The translations under genes were made by a program, and so were the position numbers. A DNA stretch of 64,000 nt from Sphingobacteriaceae bacterium (GTDB taxonomy: Bacteria > Bacteroidota > Bacteroidia > Sphingobacteriales > Sphingobacteriaceae): positions 62,001-126,000 of the forward strand of contig CANGZD010000004.1 of assembly GCA_947458875.1 (NCBI GenBank), read 5' to 3'. The notes under the pieces are model-generated. The model had not been told where the DNA came from and made no database searches. It saw only the letters and a program-made list of their open reading frames with translations. Below are positions 27,776 through 36,235 of the stretch, one piece after another; position 1 is the stretch's first letter, and each line of letters starts with the position of its first letter.

Positions 27776-29446
27776 ATGACCACGCAAACGATGGATCTTA
27801 CTAAACGAAACACGCCCACCGGAAATAAATTAAATTGTAAAGGCTGGGTGCAGGAAGCGGCACTTCGAATGTTGCTCAATAACCTGGATCCGGAGGTAGC
27901 CGAACGCCCCGAAGATCTCATCGTTTATGGCGGAAGGGGAAAGGCTGCTCGAAATGCGGAGTCGCTGGAACTGATCGTTAAGGCATTAAAAGATTTAGAA
28001 GAAGATGAAACCCTGTTGATCCAGTCGGGTAAACCCGTGGGTATTTTACCCACTCACAAAGATGCCCCAAGAGTATTGATCTCCAATTCACAATTGGTTC
28101 CCAAGTGGGCCACTCAACAGCATTTTGACGATTTAGAAGATAAGGGCCTCATGATGTATGGCCAAATGACAGCCGGCTCCTGGATCTATATTGGTTCACA
28201 AGGCATTGTGCAGGGTACCTTTGAAACCTTTGCCGAAGTAGCCCGCCAGCATTTTGGCGGCAGTCTGAAACACACCCTCTCGGTAACAGCCGGTTTGGGT
28301 GGTATGGGTGGAGCCCAGCCCCTGGCCATTACCATGAATGAGGGCGTTTGTCTGGCGGCCGAAGTGGAAGAGTGGCGTATTCGCAAAAGATTGGAAACTC
28401 GTTACATCGATGAAATATGTTTTGATATTGATGAAGCCATCGACCGGGCGCAGAAATACAAAGAAGAAGGAAAGGCACTTTCCATTGGAGTAGTAGCTAA
28501 TGCTGTTGAATTATTAAGTCGATTAATTGAACGTAATATCACGGTAGATGTATTGACCGATCAAACCTCTGCCCATGACCCCTTAATCGGTTATTTCCCG
28601 GAAGGATTATCTGTAGAAGCAGCAAGGGTATTACGGGAAGAAAACCCCGAAGAATACACCCGCAGATCCTACGCCACCATGGCCAAACACATTGAACTAA
28701 TGCTGGAAATGCAAAAAAGAGGTGCGATCACCTTCGATTATGGTAATAATTTAAGGGGAAGAGCTTTAGAAGCGGGGGTTACCCATGCTTTTGATTTCCC
28801 CGGTTTTGTACCCGCCTACATTCGTCCTTTGTTTTGCGAGGGGAAAGGTCCTTTCCGATGGGCAGCACTAAGTGGCGATCCGGAAGATATTGCGGTTACC
28901 GATCAACTGATTTTAGAATTGTTTCCTGAAAACGAGGGCTTGCGCCGGTGGATCACCATGGCAGAGGATCGCATCGCTTTCCAGGGATTACCAGCCCGAA
29001 TTTGTTGGTTGGGGCAGGGTGAACGTGAAAAAGCCGGATTAGCCTTTAATAAACTGGTGGCCGAAGGCAAGGTAAAAGCACCCATCGTCATCGGTCGCGA
29101 CCATTTGGATACCGGTTCAGTGGCTTCACCCAATCGAGAAACCGAAGCCATGAAAGACGGTTCTGATGCGGTGGCCGATTGGCCCATTCTCAACGCTCTC
29201 GTCAACACCGCCGGAGGTGCCAGCTGGGTTTCATTACATCATGGTGGTGGCGTGGGAATTGGTTATTCCATTCATGCAGGCATGGTGATCGTAGCCGATG
29301 GTACTGCTGACGCAGAAACTAGAATTAAACGGGTATTGCATAATGATCCGGCCATGGGGGTGATTAGACATATGGATGCGGGCTACGACATTGCACAGGA
29401 TACCGCCCGAAAGCACAAGTTGGACCTCAAAGAAAGACTTCGATGA
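27776..29446 (+). CDS. hutU: Urocanate hydratase
   Basis: Second step of histidine degradation: urocanate to 4-imidazolone-5-propanoate using tightly bound NAD as electrophile. The 556 residues match the family. Visible marks are [31 protein letters not shown], the NAD-binding [12 protein letters not shown], and the C-terminal [16 protein letters not shown] and [13 protein letters not shown]. It heads a plus-strand operon whose last genes are hutI and hutG. No clear TAnnTTTG promoter box was found in the 199-bp gap before it. The next gene starts inside its stop codon (ATGA). Confidence 0.97.
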   Translation: MTTQTMDLTKRNTPTGNKLNCKGWVQEAALRMLLNNLDPEVAERPEDLIVYGGRGKAARNAESLELIVKALKDLEEDETLLIQSGKPVGILPTHKDAPRVLISNSQLVPKWATQQHFDDLEDKGLMMYGQMTAGSWIYIGSQGIVQGTFETFAEVARQHFGGSLKHTLSVTAGLGGMGGAQPLAITMNEGVCLAAEVEEWRIRKRLETRYIDEICFDIDEAIDRAQKYKEEGKALSIGVVANAVELLSRLIERNITVDVLTDQTSAHDPLIGYFPEGLSVEAARVLREENPEEYTRRSYATMAKHIELMLEMQKRGAITFDYGNNLRGRALEAGVTHAFDFPGFVPAYIRPLFCEGKGPFRWAALSGDPEDIAVTDQLILELFPENEGLRRWITMAEDRIAFQGLPARICWLGQGEREKAGLAFNKLVAEGKVKAPIVIGRDHLDTGSVASPNRETEAMKDGSDAVADWPILNALVNTAGGASWVSLHHGGGVGIGYSIHAGMVIVADGTADAETRIKRVLHNDPAMGVIRHMDAGYDIAQDTARKHKLDLKERLR

Positions 29447-29781
29447 AGCCAGCTGAAATCAATCAAAAATTCACCGCCTTACAAAACCGCCTAGCAGCGG
29501 ATTTTGATTCCGAAAAACCAGACCTCAAGGTCATCCTGTTCTTAATTGGGGTGCAGGAATTGGGGCTTGGTCCTCAAAAATTCAGCAAACGTCAAAAAGA
29601 AGAGCTGATGCATATAGCCACTTGTCGTTTATTTAGCGAAATGGGCTTTTATGAGTTAGAGGGTTTGGATCAGGATGGTTGGCCGCATTGGAAATTGATA
29701 AAACCCATTCCTGCTTATACCTTGTTAGAACAAGAAATGATCATTAAATCTCTTATTGTCAGCTATTTCGAAGCACTGTAA
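29443..29781 (+). CDS. Conserved-looking protein of unknown function in the hut operon
   Basis: A 112-residue soluble protein I do not recognise. It is rich in charged residues, has no signal or membrane segment and looks mostly helical; the most distinctive parts are [34 protein letters not shown] and the C-terminal [19 protein letters not shown]. The start codon overlaps the hutU stop (ATGA), so it is translationally coupled to hutU and is a real gene rather than a shadow. Coupling suggests a role linked to histidine degradation, but that is only inference. Confidence 0.75.
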   Translation: MKPAEINQKFTALQNRLAADFDSEKPDLKVILFLIGVQELGLGPQKFSKRQKEELMHIATCRLFSEMGFYELEGLDQDGWPHWKLIKPIPAYTLLEQEMIIKSLIVSYFEAL

Positions 29782-29810
29782 TTGTTTATATTCGATAAAA
29801 ATCAAATCAA

Positions 29811-30512
29811 ATGAAAAAACTCTTCTTATCCGCCTTATTATTGTTGGCCATGACGGCTCAGGCAGCTAAACCGAAGCATCAGTTTGTACGTATTAAAACT
29901 GAAAAGGGCGAATGTGTAGTGATGTTATACAATCAGACGCCCAAACACAGAGATAATTTCGTAAAGATTACCAAGGATGGAAACCTCACCGGCACCTTGT
30001 TTCATCGGGTTATTCAAGGCTTCATGATTCAAGGAGGAGATCCGGATTCTAAAACCGCTAAACTCGGTCAGGCTTTGGGCGACGGAGATTTGGGCTATAC
30101 CGTTCCTGCGGAGTTTCGTGACAGTTTGTTCCACAAGAAAGGCGTCATCGCGGCAGCGAGAGATAATAATCCAGAAAAAGCTTCGAGTGCCTGCCAATTT
30201 TATTTAGCACAAGGCAAAGTTTTTACCGATGAACAATTAAATACTTTAGAAGAAACCCGTTTAAAAGGTCGTAAAATTCCTACTTGGCAGCGTGAAGTTT
30301 ACAAAACGCTGGGCGGTATTCCTCATTTGGACCAAAACTATACCGTTTTTGGGGAGGTGATTCAAGGAGTGGACATGATCGATACCATCGCAGCCGTCAA
30401 AACTGGTCCTGCAGACCGACCTGTAGAAGATGTGCGCATGGAAGTGACCTTGTTGAAAAAGAAAGAAGCCCGCAAACTCGAAAAAACTCTCGGACTGGCC
30501 AATAAACCATGA
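29811..30512 (+). CDS. Exported cyclophilin-type peptidyl-prolyl isomerase
   Basis: A 233-residue cyclophilin with a signal peptide (MKKLFLSALLLLAMTAQAAK), so it should act in the periplasm on folding of exported proteins. The fold is marked by TLFHRVIQGFMIQGGDP, a hallmark of the active site with the catalytic Arg, and by ACQFYLAQG and NYTVFGEVIQGVDMID. A lysine-rich insert around 145-165 (LKGRKIPTWQREVYK) is longer than in the short bacterial PpiB forms. It lies between hutU and hutI with a 29-bp gap before it, and its stop overlaps the xth start. Confidence 0.93.
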   Translation: MKKLFLSALLLLAMTAQAAKPKHQFVRIKTEKGECVVMLYNQTPKHRDNFVKITKDGNLTGTLFHRVIQGFMIQGGDPDSKTAKLGQALGDGDLGYTVPAEFRDSLFHKKGVIAAARDNNPEKASSACQFYLAQGKVFTDEQLNTLEETRLKGRKIPTWQREVYKTLGGIPHLDQNYTVFGEVIQGVDMIDTIAAVKTGPADRPVEDVRMEVTLLKKKEARKLEKTLGLANKP

Positions 30513-31276
30513 AAATAATCACCTACAATGTCAATGGTATTCGTTCCGCTTTGAGCAAAAACTGGCTGGCCTGGTTACAAGCTACACAAGCCGATGTGGT
30601 TTGCCTGCAGGAAATCAAAGCTACGCCAGAGCAGATCGCCGATTTGTATGTACTGGAACAGATGGGTTACGAACATTACTGGTATCCGGCTGAAAAAAAG
30701 GGCTACAGCGGCACTGCTATCTTGACCAAAATTACGCCGAAACACGTGGAATTTGGATCGGGAATGGACGATTACGATCGTGAAGGGCGCATCATTCGGG
30801 CAGATTTTGAGGAAGTATCGGTGATGAGCACCTATTTCCCATCAGGATCAAGTGGTGATGAGCGACAAGCATTTAAATACCGTTTCCTGGACGATTTTCA
30901 GCAATACATCGATCAGTTGAAATGGGCTTACCCCAAATTGGTCATCTCTGGCGATTACAATATTTGTCATAAACCAATTGATATCCACAACCCAAAATCA
31001 AATGCCAATTCTTCCGGCTTTTTACCCGAAGAACGGGAGTGGATGGAAAACTTTATCCAAGGTGGATTTGTAGATAGTTTCAGACATTTCAATCCGGAGC
31101 CACATCATTATACCTGGTGGAGCTACCGTGCCGGTGCCAGAGCCAAAAACCTGGGTTGGCGCATCGATTATCACCTCGCCAGCAAAGAATTACAAGCACA
31201 TTTGAAACGGGCAGCAATTTTGCCCGATGCCAAACATTCAGACCATTGTCCGGTCTTACTGGAGTTGGACCTATAA
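30509..31276 (+). CDS. xth: Exodeoxyribonuclease III
   Basis: AP endonuclease and 3' exonuclease of base-excision repair. The 255 residues contain the endonuclease/exonuclease/phosphatase motifs: TYNVNGIRSA, CLQEIKA with the metal-binding Glu, GYSGTAIL, SGDYNICH with catalytic Asp and Asn, TWWSYRAGARAKNLGWRIDY, and the terminal SDHCPVLLEL with the catalytic Asp-His. It overlaps the cyclophilin stop by four bases (ATGA) and is followed by hutI after 2 bp, so it is embedded in the hut operon although it has no role in histidine use. Confidence 0.95.
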   Translation: MKIITYNVNGIRSALSKNWLAWLQATQADVVCLQEIKATPEQIADLYVLEQMGYEHYWYPAEKKGYSGTAILTKITPKHVEFGSGMDDYDREGRIIRADFEEVSVMSTYFPSGSSGDERQAFKYRFLDDFQQYIDQLKWAYPKLVISGDYNICHKPIDIHNPKSNANSSGFLPEEREWMENFIQGGFVDSFRHFNPEPHHYTWWSYRAGARAKNLGWRIDYHLASKELQAHLKRAAILPDAKHSDHCPVLLELDL

Positions 31277-31278
31277 AC

Positions 31279-32523
31279 ATGAAATCGCTGCTCATTACAG
31301 ATATTGCCAAGCTGGCGGGTTTGCATCCTACAGCAGTGCTCCAGCTTCGCGGGAACGAAATGGCTAATTTACCTGTTTTGGAAAATGCCTGGCTTTTGGT
31401 GGAGAATGGAAAGATCAAGTCCTTTGGTCCGATGTATCAACTCCCAGAATTAGCTGAAGCAACCGAACGGATCTCTGCAAATGGAGGTTGCGTGCTGCCT
31501 TCCTGGTGCGATTCTCATACTCATCTAATTTTTGCGGCCAGCCGCGAAGAGGAGTTTGTGATGAAAATCAAAGGAAAGACTTACGAAGAAATTGCAGCTG
31601 CCGGTGGTGGTATCCTGAACTCGGCAAGCAAACTACAGACCGCCAGCGAGGAAGACCTCTTTCAAAAGGCTTGGATACGTTTGGAGGAGCTCATTCGCCT
31701 CGGAACCGGAGCCATCGAAATTAAGAGCGGTTATGGACTGAGTCTCGAATCAGAACTCAAAATGTTGCGTGTTATCCGCAAGCTTAAAGAACAGGCACCC
31801 ATTCCGGTAAAAGCCACTTTTTTGGGTGCACACGCTTATCCTCAAGAGTATAAAAGTAATCATGGTGGATATATTGATCTGCTAATCAATGAAATGTTGC
31901 CGCAAATTGCCTCAGAGGGCTTGGCCGATTATATCGATGTGTTTTGTGAGCAGGGCTTTTTCTCTTTGACAGAAACCGAACAACTATTGGAAGCTGGTAC
32001 AAACCACGGTTTAAAAGCTAAAATTCATGCGAACCAACTCTCAGCGAGCGGTGCTGTGGAGCTGGCAGTAAAACATCGGGCCTTATCGGTTGATCATTTG
32101 GAGGTGATGAATGGGCCTGCGTTTGATGCATTGTCACAAAACGACACCATTGCCACCCTTCTGCCCAATTGCTCCTTGTTTTTGAATATCCCATTTGCTA
32201 ACGCTCGTGAATTGATAAACAGAGACGTAGCTGTAGCACTTGCTTCTGACTTTAATCCGGGTTCCTCTCCATCGGGTAATATAAACCAGGTGGTTTCGCT
32301 GGCTTGCATGCGCATGAAAATGTTGCCCCAAGAGGCCATCAATGCGGCCACGCTAAATGGAGCCGCAGCCATGGAATTGTCGGCTAATTATGGCAGTATC
32401 GCCCCTGGAAAAGCGGCTAACCTCATCATCACCAAACCTATTCCATCTTTGGCTTACTTGCCTTATGCGTTTGGAAGCAATTTAATTGACCGAGTGATCG
32501 TTAAAGGAGCAATCTATGAATAA
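31279..32523 (+). CDS. hutI: Imidazolonepropionase
   Basis: Third step of histidine degradation: hydrolyses 4-imidazolone-5-propanoate to N-formimino-L-glutamate. From the ATG at 31279 it has 414 residues, the usual size; the frame is open back to 31117 but that part overlaps xth and is not family sequence. The amidohydrolase metal site shows CDSHTHLIFAASREEEF, followed by GGGILNSA, KSGYGLSL, FLGAHAYP, HANQLSASGA and a late LASDFNPGSSPS with the catalytic Asp. It ends eight bases into hutG, so the two are coupled. Confidence 0.96.
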   Translation: MKSLLITDIAKLAGLHPTAVLQLRGNEMANLPVLENAWLLVENGKIKSFGPMYQLPELAEATERISANGGCVLPSWCDSHTHLIFAASREEEFVMKIKGKTYEEIAAAGGGILNSASKLQTASEEDLFQKAWIRLEELIRLGTGAIEIKSGYGLSLESELKMLRVIRKLKEQAPIPVKATFLGAHAYPQEYKSNHGGYIDLLINEMLPQIASEGLADYIDVFCEQGFFSLTETEQLLEAGTNHGLKAKIHANQLSASGAVELAVKHRALSVDHLEVMNGPAFDALSQNDTIATLLPNCSLFLNIPFANARELINRDVAVALASDFNPGSSPSGNINQVVSLACMRMKMLPQEAINAATLNGAAAMELSANYGSIAPGKAANLIITKPIPSLAYLPYAFGSNLIDRVIVKGAIYE

Positions 32524-33490
32524 GATCATTTTCACGAGCCCAGAGCAACTGCTTTCACTTACGAATATCCGCGAAGGCGAAACTAAACTGGGACAAAAGC
32601 TGGGAACGGTGGCAAACTTAGCCGACCTGAGCAAACATCCTGCGAAATTTGTATTGCTGGGCATTCCTGAAGATGTGGGTGTGCGTGCCAACGGCGGCCA
32701 ACCAGGTACTGCAAACACTTGGCCTGCGGTTTTGCGTGCTTTTTGCAATGTTCAAAGCACGGCTAAGTTGGGTGGGGAAGATATAGTGGTACTTGGAGAA
32801 ATTAATGTGACGGAAGAACAATTCAGCAGCTTGCAAACTCCAGTTAAGGAATTGCCCAAGCTGGTGGAACGTATGGATGAGAAGGTGCGTGAGGTGATGC
32901 TGCAAGTTTTTGAGGCGGGTAAAGTGCCCATTGTGATTGGAGGCGGTCACAACAATGCCTATCCCATGTTGAAGGCCCTGTCTCAATGTAAAAAAATGCC
33001 CGTGAATGCGCTAAATATAGATGCTCATGCAGATTTCAGGAAACAGGAAGGCAGACACAGCGGGAATGGCTTTTCTTATTCCTTTGAAGAAGGACATTTA
33101 GATAAATATGCTGTTTGGGGCCTGCATGAGAATTATAATCCACAATACCTCATCGAGCAAATGAATGCTCATCCCGATAGGATAAATTACACTTTTTTTG
33201 AGGACTTCATGACCTGGAAAACCGATCCGGGTAGTGCTTTCGATCGTGCCATGCAGTTTGTGCAGGGTGTGTATGGTTTAGAATTAGATATGGACAGTGT
33301 GGCCTATGCAGCAGCCAGTGCGGCATCGCCCACCGGATTTACTGCCGAAGTCATCCGATCCATGCTGTACCAAACTAGAGCTTTCAAGCCCGCTTACTTC
33401 CACATTTGTGAAGGGATTGCAGAATCTCAGTCTTTACAGGCTAAACTGATCGCTTATTTCATCAGCGATTTCATTAAAGCACAGTTTTAA
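32516..33490 (+). CDS. hutG: Formimidoylglutamase (arginase family)
   Basis: Splits N-formimino-L-glutamate into glutamate and formamide, the direct end of the pathway. A 324-residue ureohydrolase with the manganese-binding motifs GGGHNNAYP, NIDAHADFR and ELDMDSV, where arginases have GGDHS, DAHxD and DxDxxDP; the first-motif change is common in formimidoylglutamases. The position directly after hutI (8-bp overlap) makes this more likely than agmatinase or arginase. Its stop overlaps that of the convergent 5-formyl-THF cyclo-ligase gene by four bases. Confidence 0.9.
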   Translation: MNKIIFTSPEQLLSLTNIREGETKLGQKLGTVANLADLSKHPAKFVLLGIPEDVGVRANGGQPGTANTWPAVLRAFCNVQSTAKLGGEDIVVLGEINVTEEQFSSLQTPVKELPKLVERMDEKVREVMLQVFEAGKVPIVIGGGHNNAYPMLKALSQCKKMPVNALNIDAHADFRKQEGRHSGNGFSYSFEEGHLDKYAVWGLHENYNPQYLIEQMNAHPDRINYTFFEDFMTWKTDPGSAFDRAMQFVQGVYGLELDMDSVAYAAASAASPTGFTAEVIRSMLYQTRAFKPAYFHICEGIAESQSLQAKLIAYFISDFIKAQF

Positions 33491-34068
33491 GCAAACTTCC
33501 AGATTTTTTGAGGGGTGATGCAGGTATCCAGAGGGATGTCGTGGGAATTCAGTTCAATAATTTCATCGATCGGTTCGAAAAATGAGAGCCCAACTTTTCG
33601 AACGTTCGGCTTACACTGGGCCAGGAAACGATCGTAAAAACCTTTCCCATAGCCAACCCGGTGCCCCTGTTTGTCGCAGGCTAGTAGCGGTACTAAAACC
33701 AGGTCTATTTCTCTGGCGTTTATTTCTTTTCCGCCTTGAGGTTCTGTAATACCCCAGCGGTTTTCAGCGAGCTGGGTATTTTCATCCCAAATGTAGTGGC
33801 TAAGGCTGTGCGTTTCTAAATTGCTTTTTGACAAGATCAGCTGAACTTCAGGGTGCTTTTCTCTTAGCCAATTGGCGATCAGGTAGGTATTGATTTCTTT
33901 TTTGGATAAGATGGGCAGGAAGAGATGGAGTTGCTCCACATCTTGAAGGTCTACTTGCTGGAATTGCTTCAGCAGTTCCAGGTCCATTTTTTCTACTTCT
34001 TTAGTAGTTAAAGCCTGCCGCAAATTCAGGAAATGCTTGCGGACTTCGCTCTTGCTCATGCTATCCAT
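33487..34068 (-). CDS. 5-formyltetrahydrofolate cyclo-ligase
   Basis: Uses ATP to turn 5-formyl-THF into 5,10-methenyl-THF, clearing a dead-end folate. The 193 residues show the family marks: R-K-x(5)-R near the start, and the P-loop-like GYGKGFYDRFL near 150, preceded by LVLVPLLACDKQGHRVG. The neighbouring hutG yields formamide rather than a folate-bound formimino group, so a pathway link is not needed, and the pairing is only tail to tail. Lies just after the efp terminator, and may be monocistronic. Confidence 0.92.
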   Translation of the reverse strand: MDSMSKSEVRKHFLNLRQALTTKEVEKMDLELLKQFQQVDLQDVEQLHLFLPILSKKEINTYLIANWLREKHPEVQLILSKSNLETHSLSHYIWDENTQLAENRWGITEPQGGKEINAREIDLVLVPLLACDKQGHRVGYGKGFYDRFLAQCKPNVRKVGLSFFEPIDEIIELNSHDIPLDTCITPQKIWKFA

Positions 34069-34080
34069 CAGTCTAAAAAT

Positions 34081-34112
34081 AAAAAAACGGCCTCAGATTT
34101 CTCTAAGACCGT
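34081..34112 (-). terminator. Intrinsic terminator after efp
   Basis: Read on the minus strand, ACGGTCTTAG and CTGAGGCCGT form a 10-bp stem with two G-U pairs (34103-34112 with 34087-34096) and a six-base loop, followed by a run of seven T's. It lies 40 bp beyond the efp stop. Confidence 0.8.
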
Positions 34113-34152
34113 CATCATAATCAACCTAAACCTTAAACTTAATTAAAGATCT

Positions 34153-34713
34153 TTATTTCACCCGCTCGATATAATCTCCGGTACGGGTGTCCACTTTCAC
34201 TTTGTCGCCCTGATTAATGAACAAAGGAACGCGAATTTCAACACCGGTTTCTACGGTGGCGTTTTTCATAGCATTGGTAGAAGTGTCACCTTTCACGGCA
34301 GGCTCGGTATAAGTAATTTCCAGTTCCACACTGGTAGGTGCCTGCGCCATGATTGGCTCTTCGCTTTCGAAAGCTACAATTACATTCATGCCCTCTTTGA
34401 TGAATCTGGCTGCATCGCCAAACAAGAATTTTGGAATGCTGTATTGTTCGAAAGAATTGTTATCCATGATCACGAAGTTGTCTCCTTCGGGATACAGGTA
34501 TTGATAGTCGCTGGTTTCTACGCGGCAAATTTCTACCTCCTCATCGGTACGGAAGCGGTATTCTACTAATTTTCCGGTTTTTACGTTACGCATACGGGCC
34601 TGATAAAAGGCACGCAAGTTGCCCGGAGTACGATGAATAAATTCTTCAACCGTTACCAATTCTCCATTAAATCTGAGAATGTTTCCGTTTTTAATTTCTG
34701 ATGCTTTTGCCAT
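34153..34713 (-). CDS. efp: Elongation factor P, variant loop
   Basis: Binds between the P and E sites and relieves ribosome stalling on polyproline stretches. The 186 residues fit three beta-barrel domains: KOW-like domain I, then OB domains with LYPEGDNFVIMDN and ETGVEIRVPLFINQGDKVKVDTRTGDY-type ending. The loop that carries the modified residue reads TPGNLRAF (residues 29-36), so Asn32 stands where E. coli has Lys34 and Pseudomonas has Arg32. No lysine or arginine is present at the tip. It has its own promoter and terminator and seems monocistronic. Confidence 0.96.
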   Translation of the reverse strand: MAKASEIKNGNILRFNGELVTVEEFIHRTPGNLRAFYQARMRNVKTGKLVEYRFRTDEEVEICRVETSDYQYLYPEGDNFVIMDNNSFEQYSIPKFLFGDAARFIKEGMNVIVAFESEEPIMAQAPTSVELEITYTEPAVKGDTSTNAMKNATVETGVEIRVPLFINQGDKVKVDTRTGDYIERVK

Positions 34714-34757
34714 AAAACAGCTTTTTTGTACTCAAATGGGTACCCGTTTTCGTGCCG

Positions 34758-34788
34758 CAAAGGTAGCTTGTTTTTTCTTCAATAACAA
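34758..34788 (-). promoter_or_regulatory. efp promoter
   Basis: On the minus strand a TTG (34786-34788) is followed after 20 bases by TACCTTTG (34758-34765), a perfect TAnnTTTG -7 box. Transcription would begin about 35-40 bases before the efp ATG. This is the best two-part promoter match in the window. Confidence 0.6.
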
Positions 34789-34802
34789 CCCAAATTGGAA
34801 TT

Positions 34803-35441
34803 TTATCCCAGCGGGCTCTCAAAGTTTTTATAGTCTGAAATTTGTAGCTGGTGTGTACAGCATTGATATTCCTCTTCCTGATTGGAGCAGATGATTAATA
34901 AGCGTTCTTTTGTATAATTGGCTATCAATTGCTGGTACCATTCTAAGCCTTGCTTATCTAGGTTAGCCGTAGGTTCATCTAATAACAAGACCGGTGTATT
35001 TGTAAATACAGCCAAAGCCAACTTGCAGCGCTGTTTCATGCCTGATGAAAAATACCGGATCGCTTTGTTTTCTACTTTTTTCAGATCCAGTATTCGGATG
35101 ATTTCATGAGAATCAAATCCAGGTAGAAAATCCTTGAATTGGAAATGAAAATCGATCATTTCAGTCAGACTAAATTCTTCAATCAATTCCAAATAAGGTG
35201 CAGAAATTGATAGGTGTCCGTAAAAATCGTCCGGATCTATTGTAGCTTCTCCCGATTGATAAGTGATGTAACCCTCTGAAGCAGAGAGGCTACCCGCTAA
35301 AACCTGTAAAAGTGTAGATTTTCCACTTCCGTTAGCGCCTAAAATGGCATATGCGTTGCCTTGTTCAAAGCGGTAGTTTACTGATCTGAAAATCCATTCC
35401 TGATTAAAACGGCGACCGATATTTTCGAGAATGATTTTCAT
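34803..35441 (-). CDS. ABC transporter ATP-binding protein
   Basis: A 212-residue stand-alone ABC ATPase: Walker A GANGSGKSTLLQ near 36, signature YFSSGMKQRCKLALA near 134, Walker B VLLLDEPTANLD near 156. No permease gene is nearby, so the membrane partner is elsewhere or encoded in a different operon. The short size and form resemble CcmA-like or daunorubicin-type exporters, but no substrate is clear. It follows lpxA by 7 bp at the end of the lipid A operon, so it may be linked to envelope assembly; this placement is inference only. Confidence 0.88.
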   Translation of the reverse strand: MKIILENIGRRFNQEWIFRSVNYRFEQGNAYAILGANGSGKSTLLQVLAGSLSASEGYITYQSGEATIDPDDFYGHLSISAPYLELIEEFSLTEMIDFHFQFKDFLPGFDSHEIIRILDLKKVENKAIRYFSSGMKQRCKLALAVFTNTPVLLLDEPTANLDKQGLEWYQQLIANYTKERLLIICSNQEEEYQCCTHQLQISDYKNFESPLG

Positions 35442-35448
35442 AGAATGA

Positions 35449-36231
35449 TTAACCGTTGCCGAATCCTTTCATGATACCACGGTTAGAGTTGCGAATGAAA
35501 TTCACAATTTCATCACGCTCTTCGGTGGGCTTAAAACCAGCTTCCACCATGTCTAAAGCTTTAGTAGTATTGCTGTTTTTTAAGAATAAAACACGGTATA
35601 TATCCTGAATTTCGTTGATTTTTTCTGGGCTGAACCCTCTGCGACGCAAACCAACTGAATTGATACCTACGTAAGAAAGCGGTTCACGACCAGCTTTGGT
35701 GTAGGGTGGAACATCCTTCCGAACTAAAGATCCACCAGATATCATCACATGGGCGCCAATACAAACAAATTGATGTACTGCACTCATACCACCAATAATT
35801 GCGTAATCTTCTACGGTAATATGGCCCGCCAATTGTACTCCATTAGCTAAAATACAGTTATTTCCTACTATACAATCATGCGCTACGTGGGTATATGCCA
35901 TTAGCAATACATTGTTTCCAATTCGGGTTTCTTTCCGGTCGTTGGTACCACGGTTAATGGTTACGCATTCGCGGATAGTGGTATTATCACCAATAACAGC
36001 CAGGGTTTCCTCCCCTCCAAATTTCAAATCCTGAGGAGAAGCGGAGATAACGGCACCAGGGAAAATACGGCAGTTCTTACCAATACGTGCACCATTCATA
36101 ATGGTCACATTGGAGCCAATCCAGGTTCCCTCGCCAATTACTACATCTTTGTGAATGGTTACGAAAGGTTCAATTACAACATTATCAGCAATTTTTGCCT
36201 GCGGATGAATGTAGGCTAAAGGTTGAATCAT
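35449..36231 (-). CDS. lpxA: Acyl-ACP:UDP-N-acetylglucosamine O-acyltransferase
   Basis: First step of lipid A synthesis: adds a 3-hydroxyacyl chain to UDP-GlcNAc. 260 residues of left-handed beta helix with hexapeptide repeats (IGKNCRIFPGAVIS, IGNNVLLMAYTHVAHDCIVG), the catalytic His in YTHVAHDC, and a C-terminal helical domain (GFSPEKINEIQDIYR) that binds ACP. It follows the lpxC-fabZ fusion gene by 4 bp and lies after lpxD, so the early Lpx steps are in one operon. Confidence 0.96.
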   Translation of the reverse strand: MIQPLAYIHPQAKIADNVVIEPFVTIHKDVVIGEGTWIGSNVTIMNGARIGKNCRIFPGAVISASPQDLKFGGEETLAVIGDNTTIRECVTINRGTNDRKETRIGNNVLLMAYTHVAHDCIVGNNCILANGVQLAGHITVEDYAIIGGMSAVHQFVCIGAHVMISGGSLVRKDVPPYTKAGREPLSYVGINSVGLRRRGFSPEKINEIQDIYRVLFLKNSNTTKALDMVEAGFKPTEERDEIVNFIRNSNRGIMKGFGNG

Positions 36232-36235
36232 TGTT

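Noticed and set aside
31117-31278. N-terminal extension of hutI
   Set aside because: The extra 54 residues overlap xth in another frame and are not imidazolonepropionase sequence; the ATG at 31279 gives the usual length.
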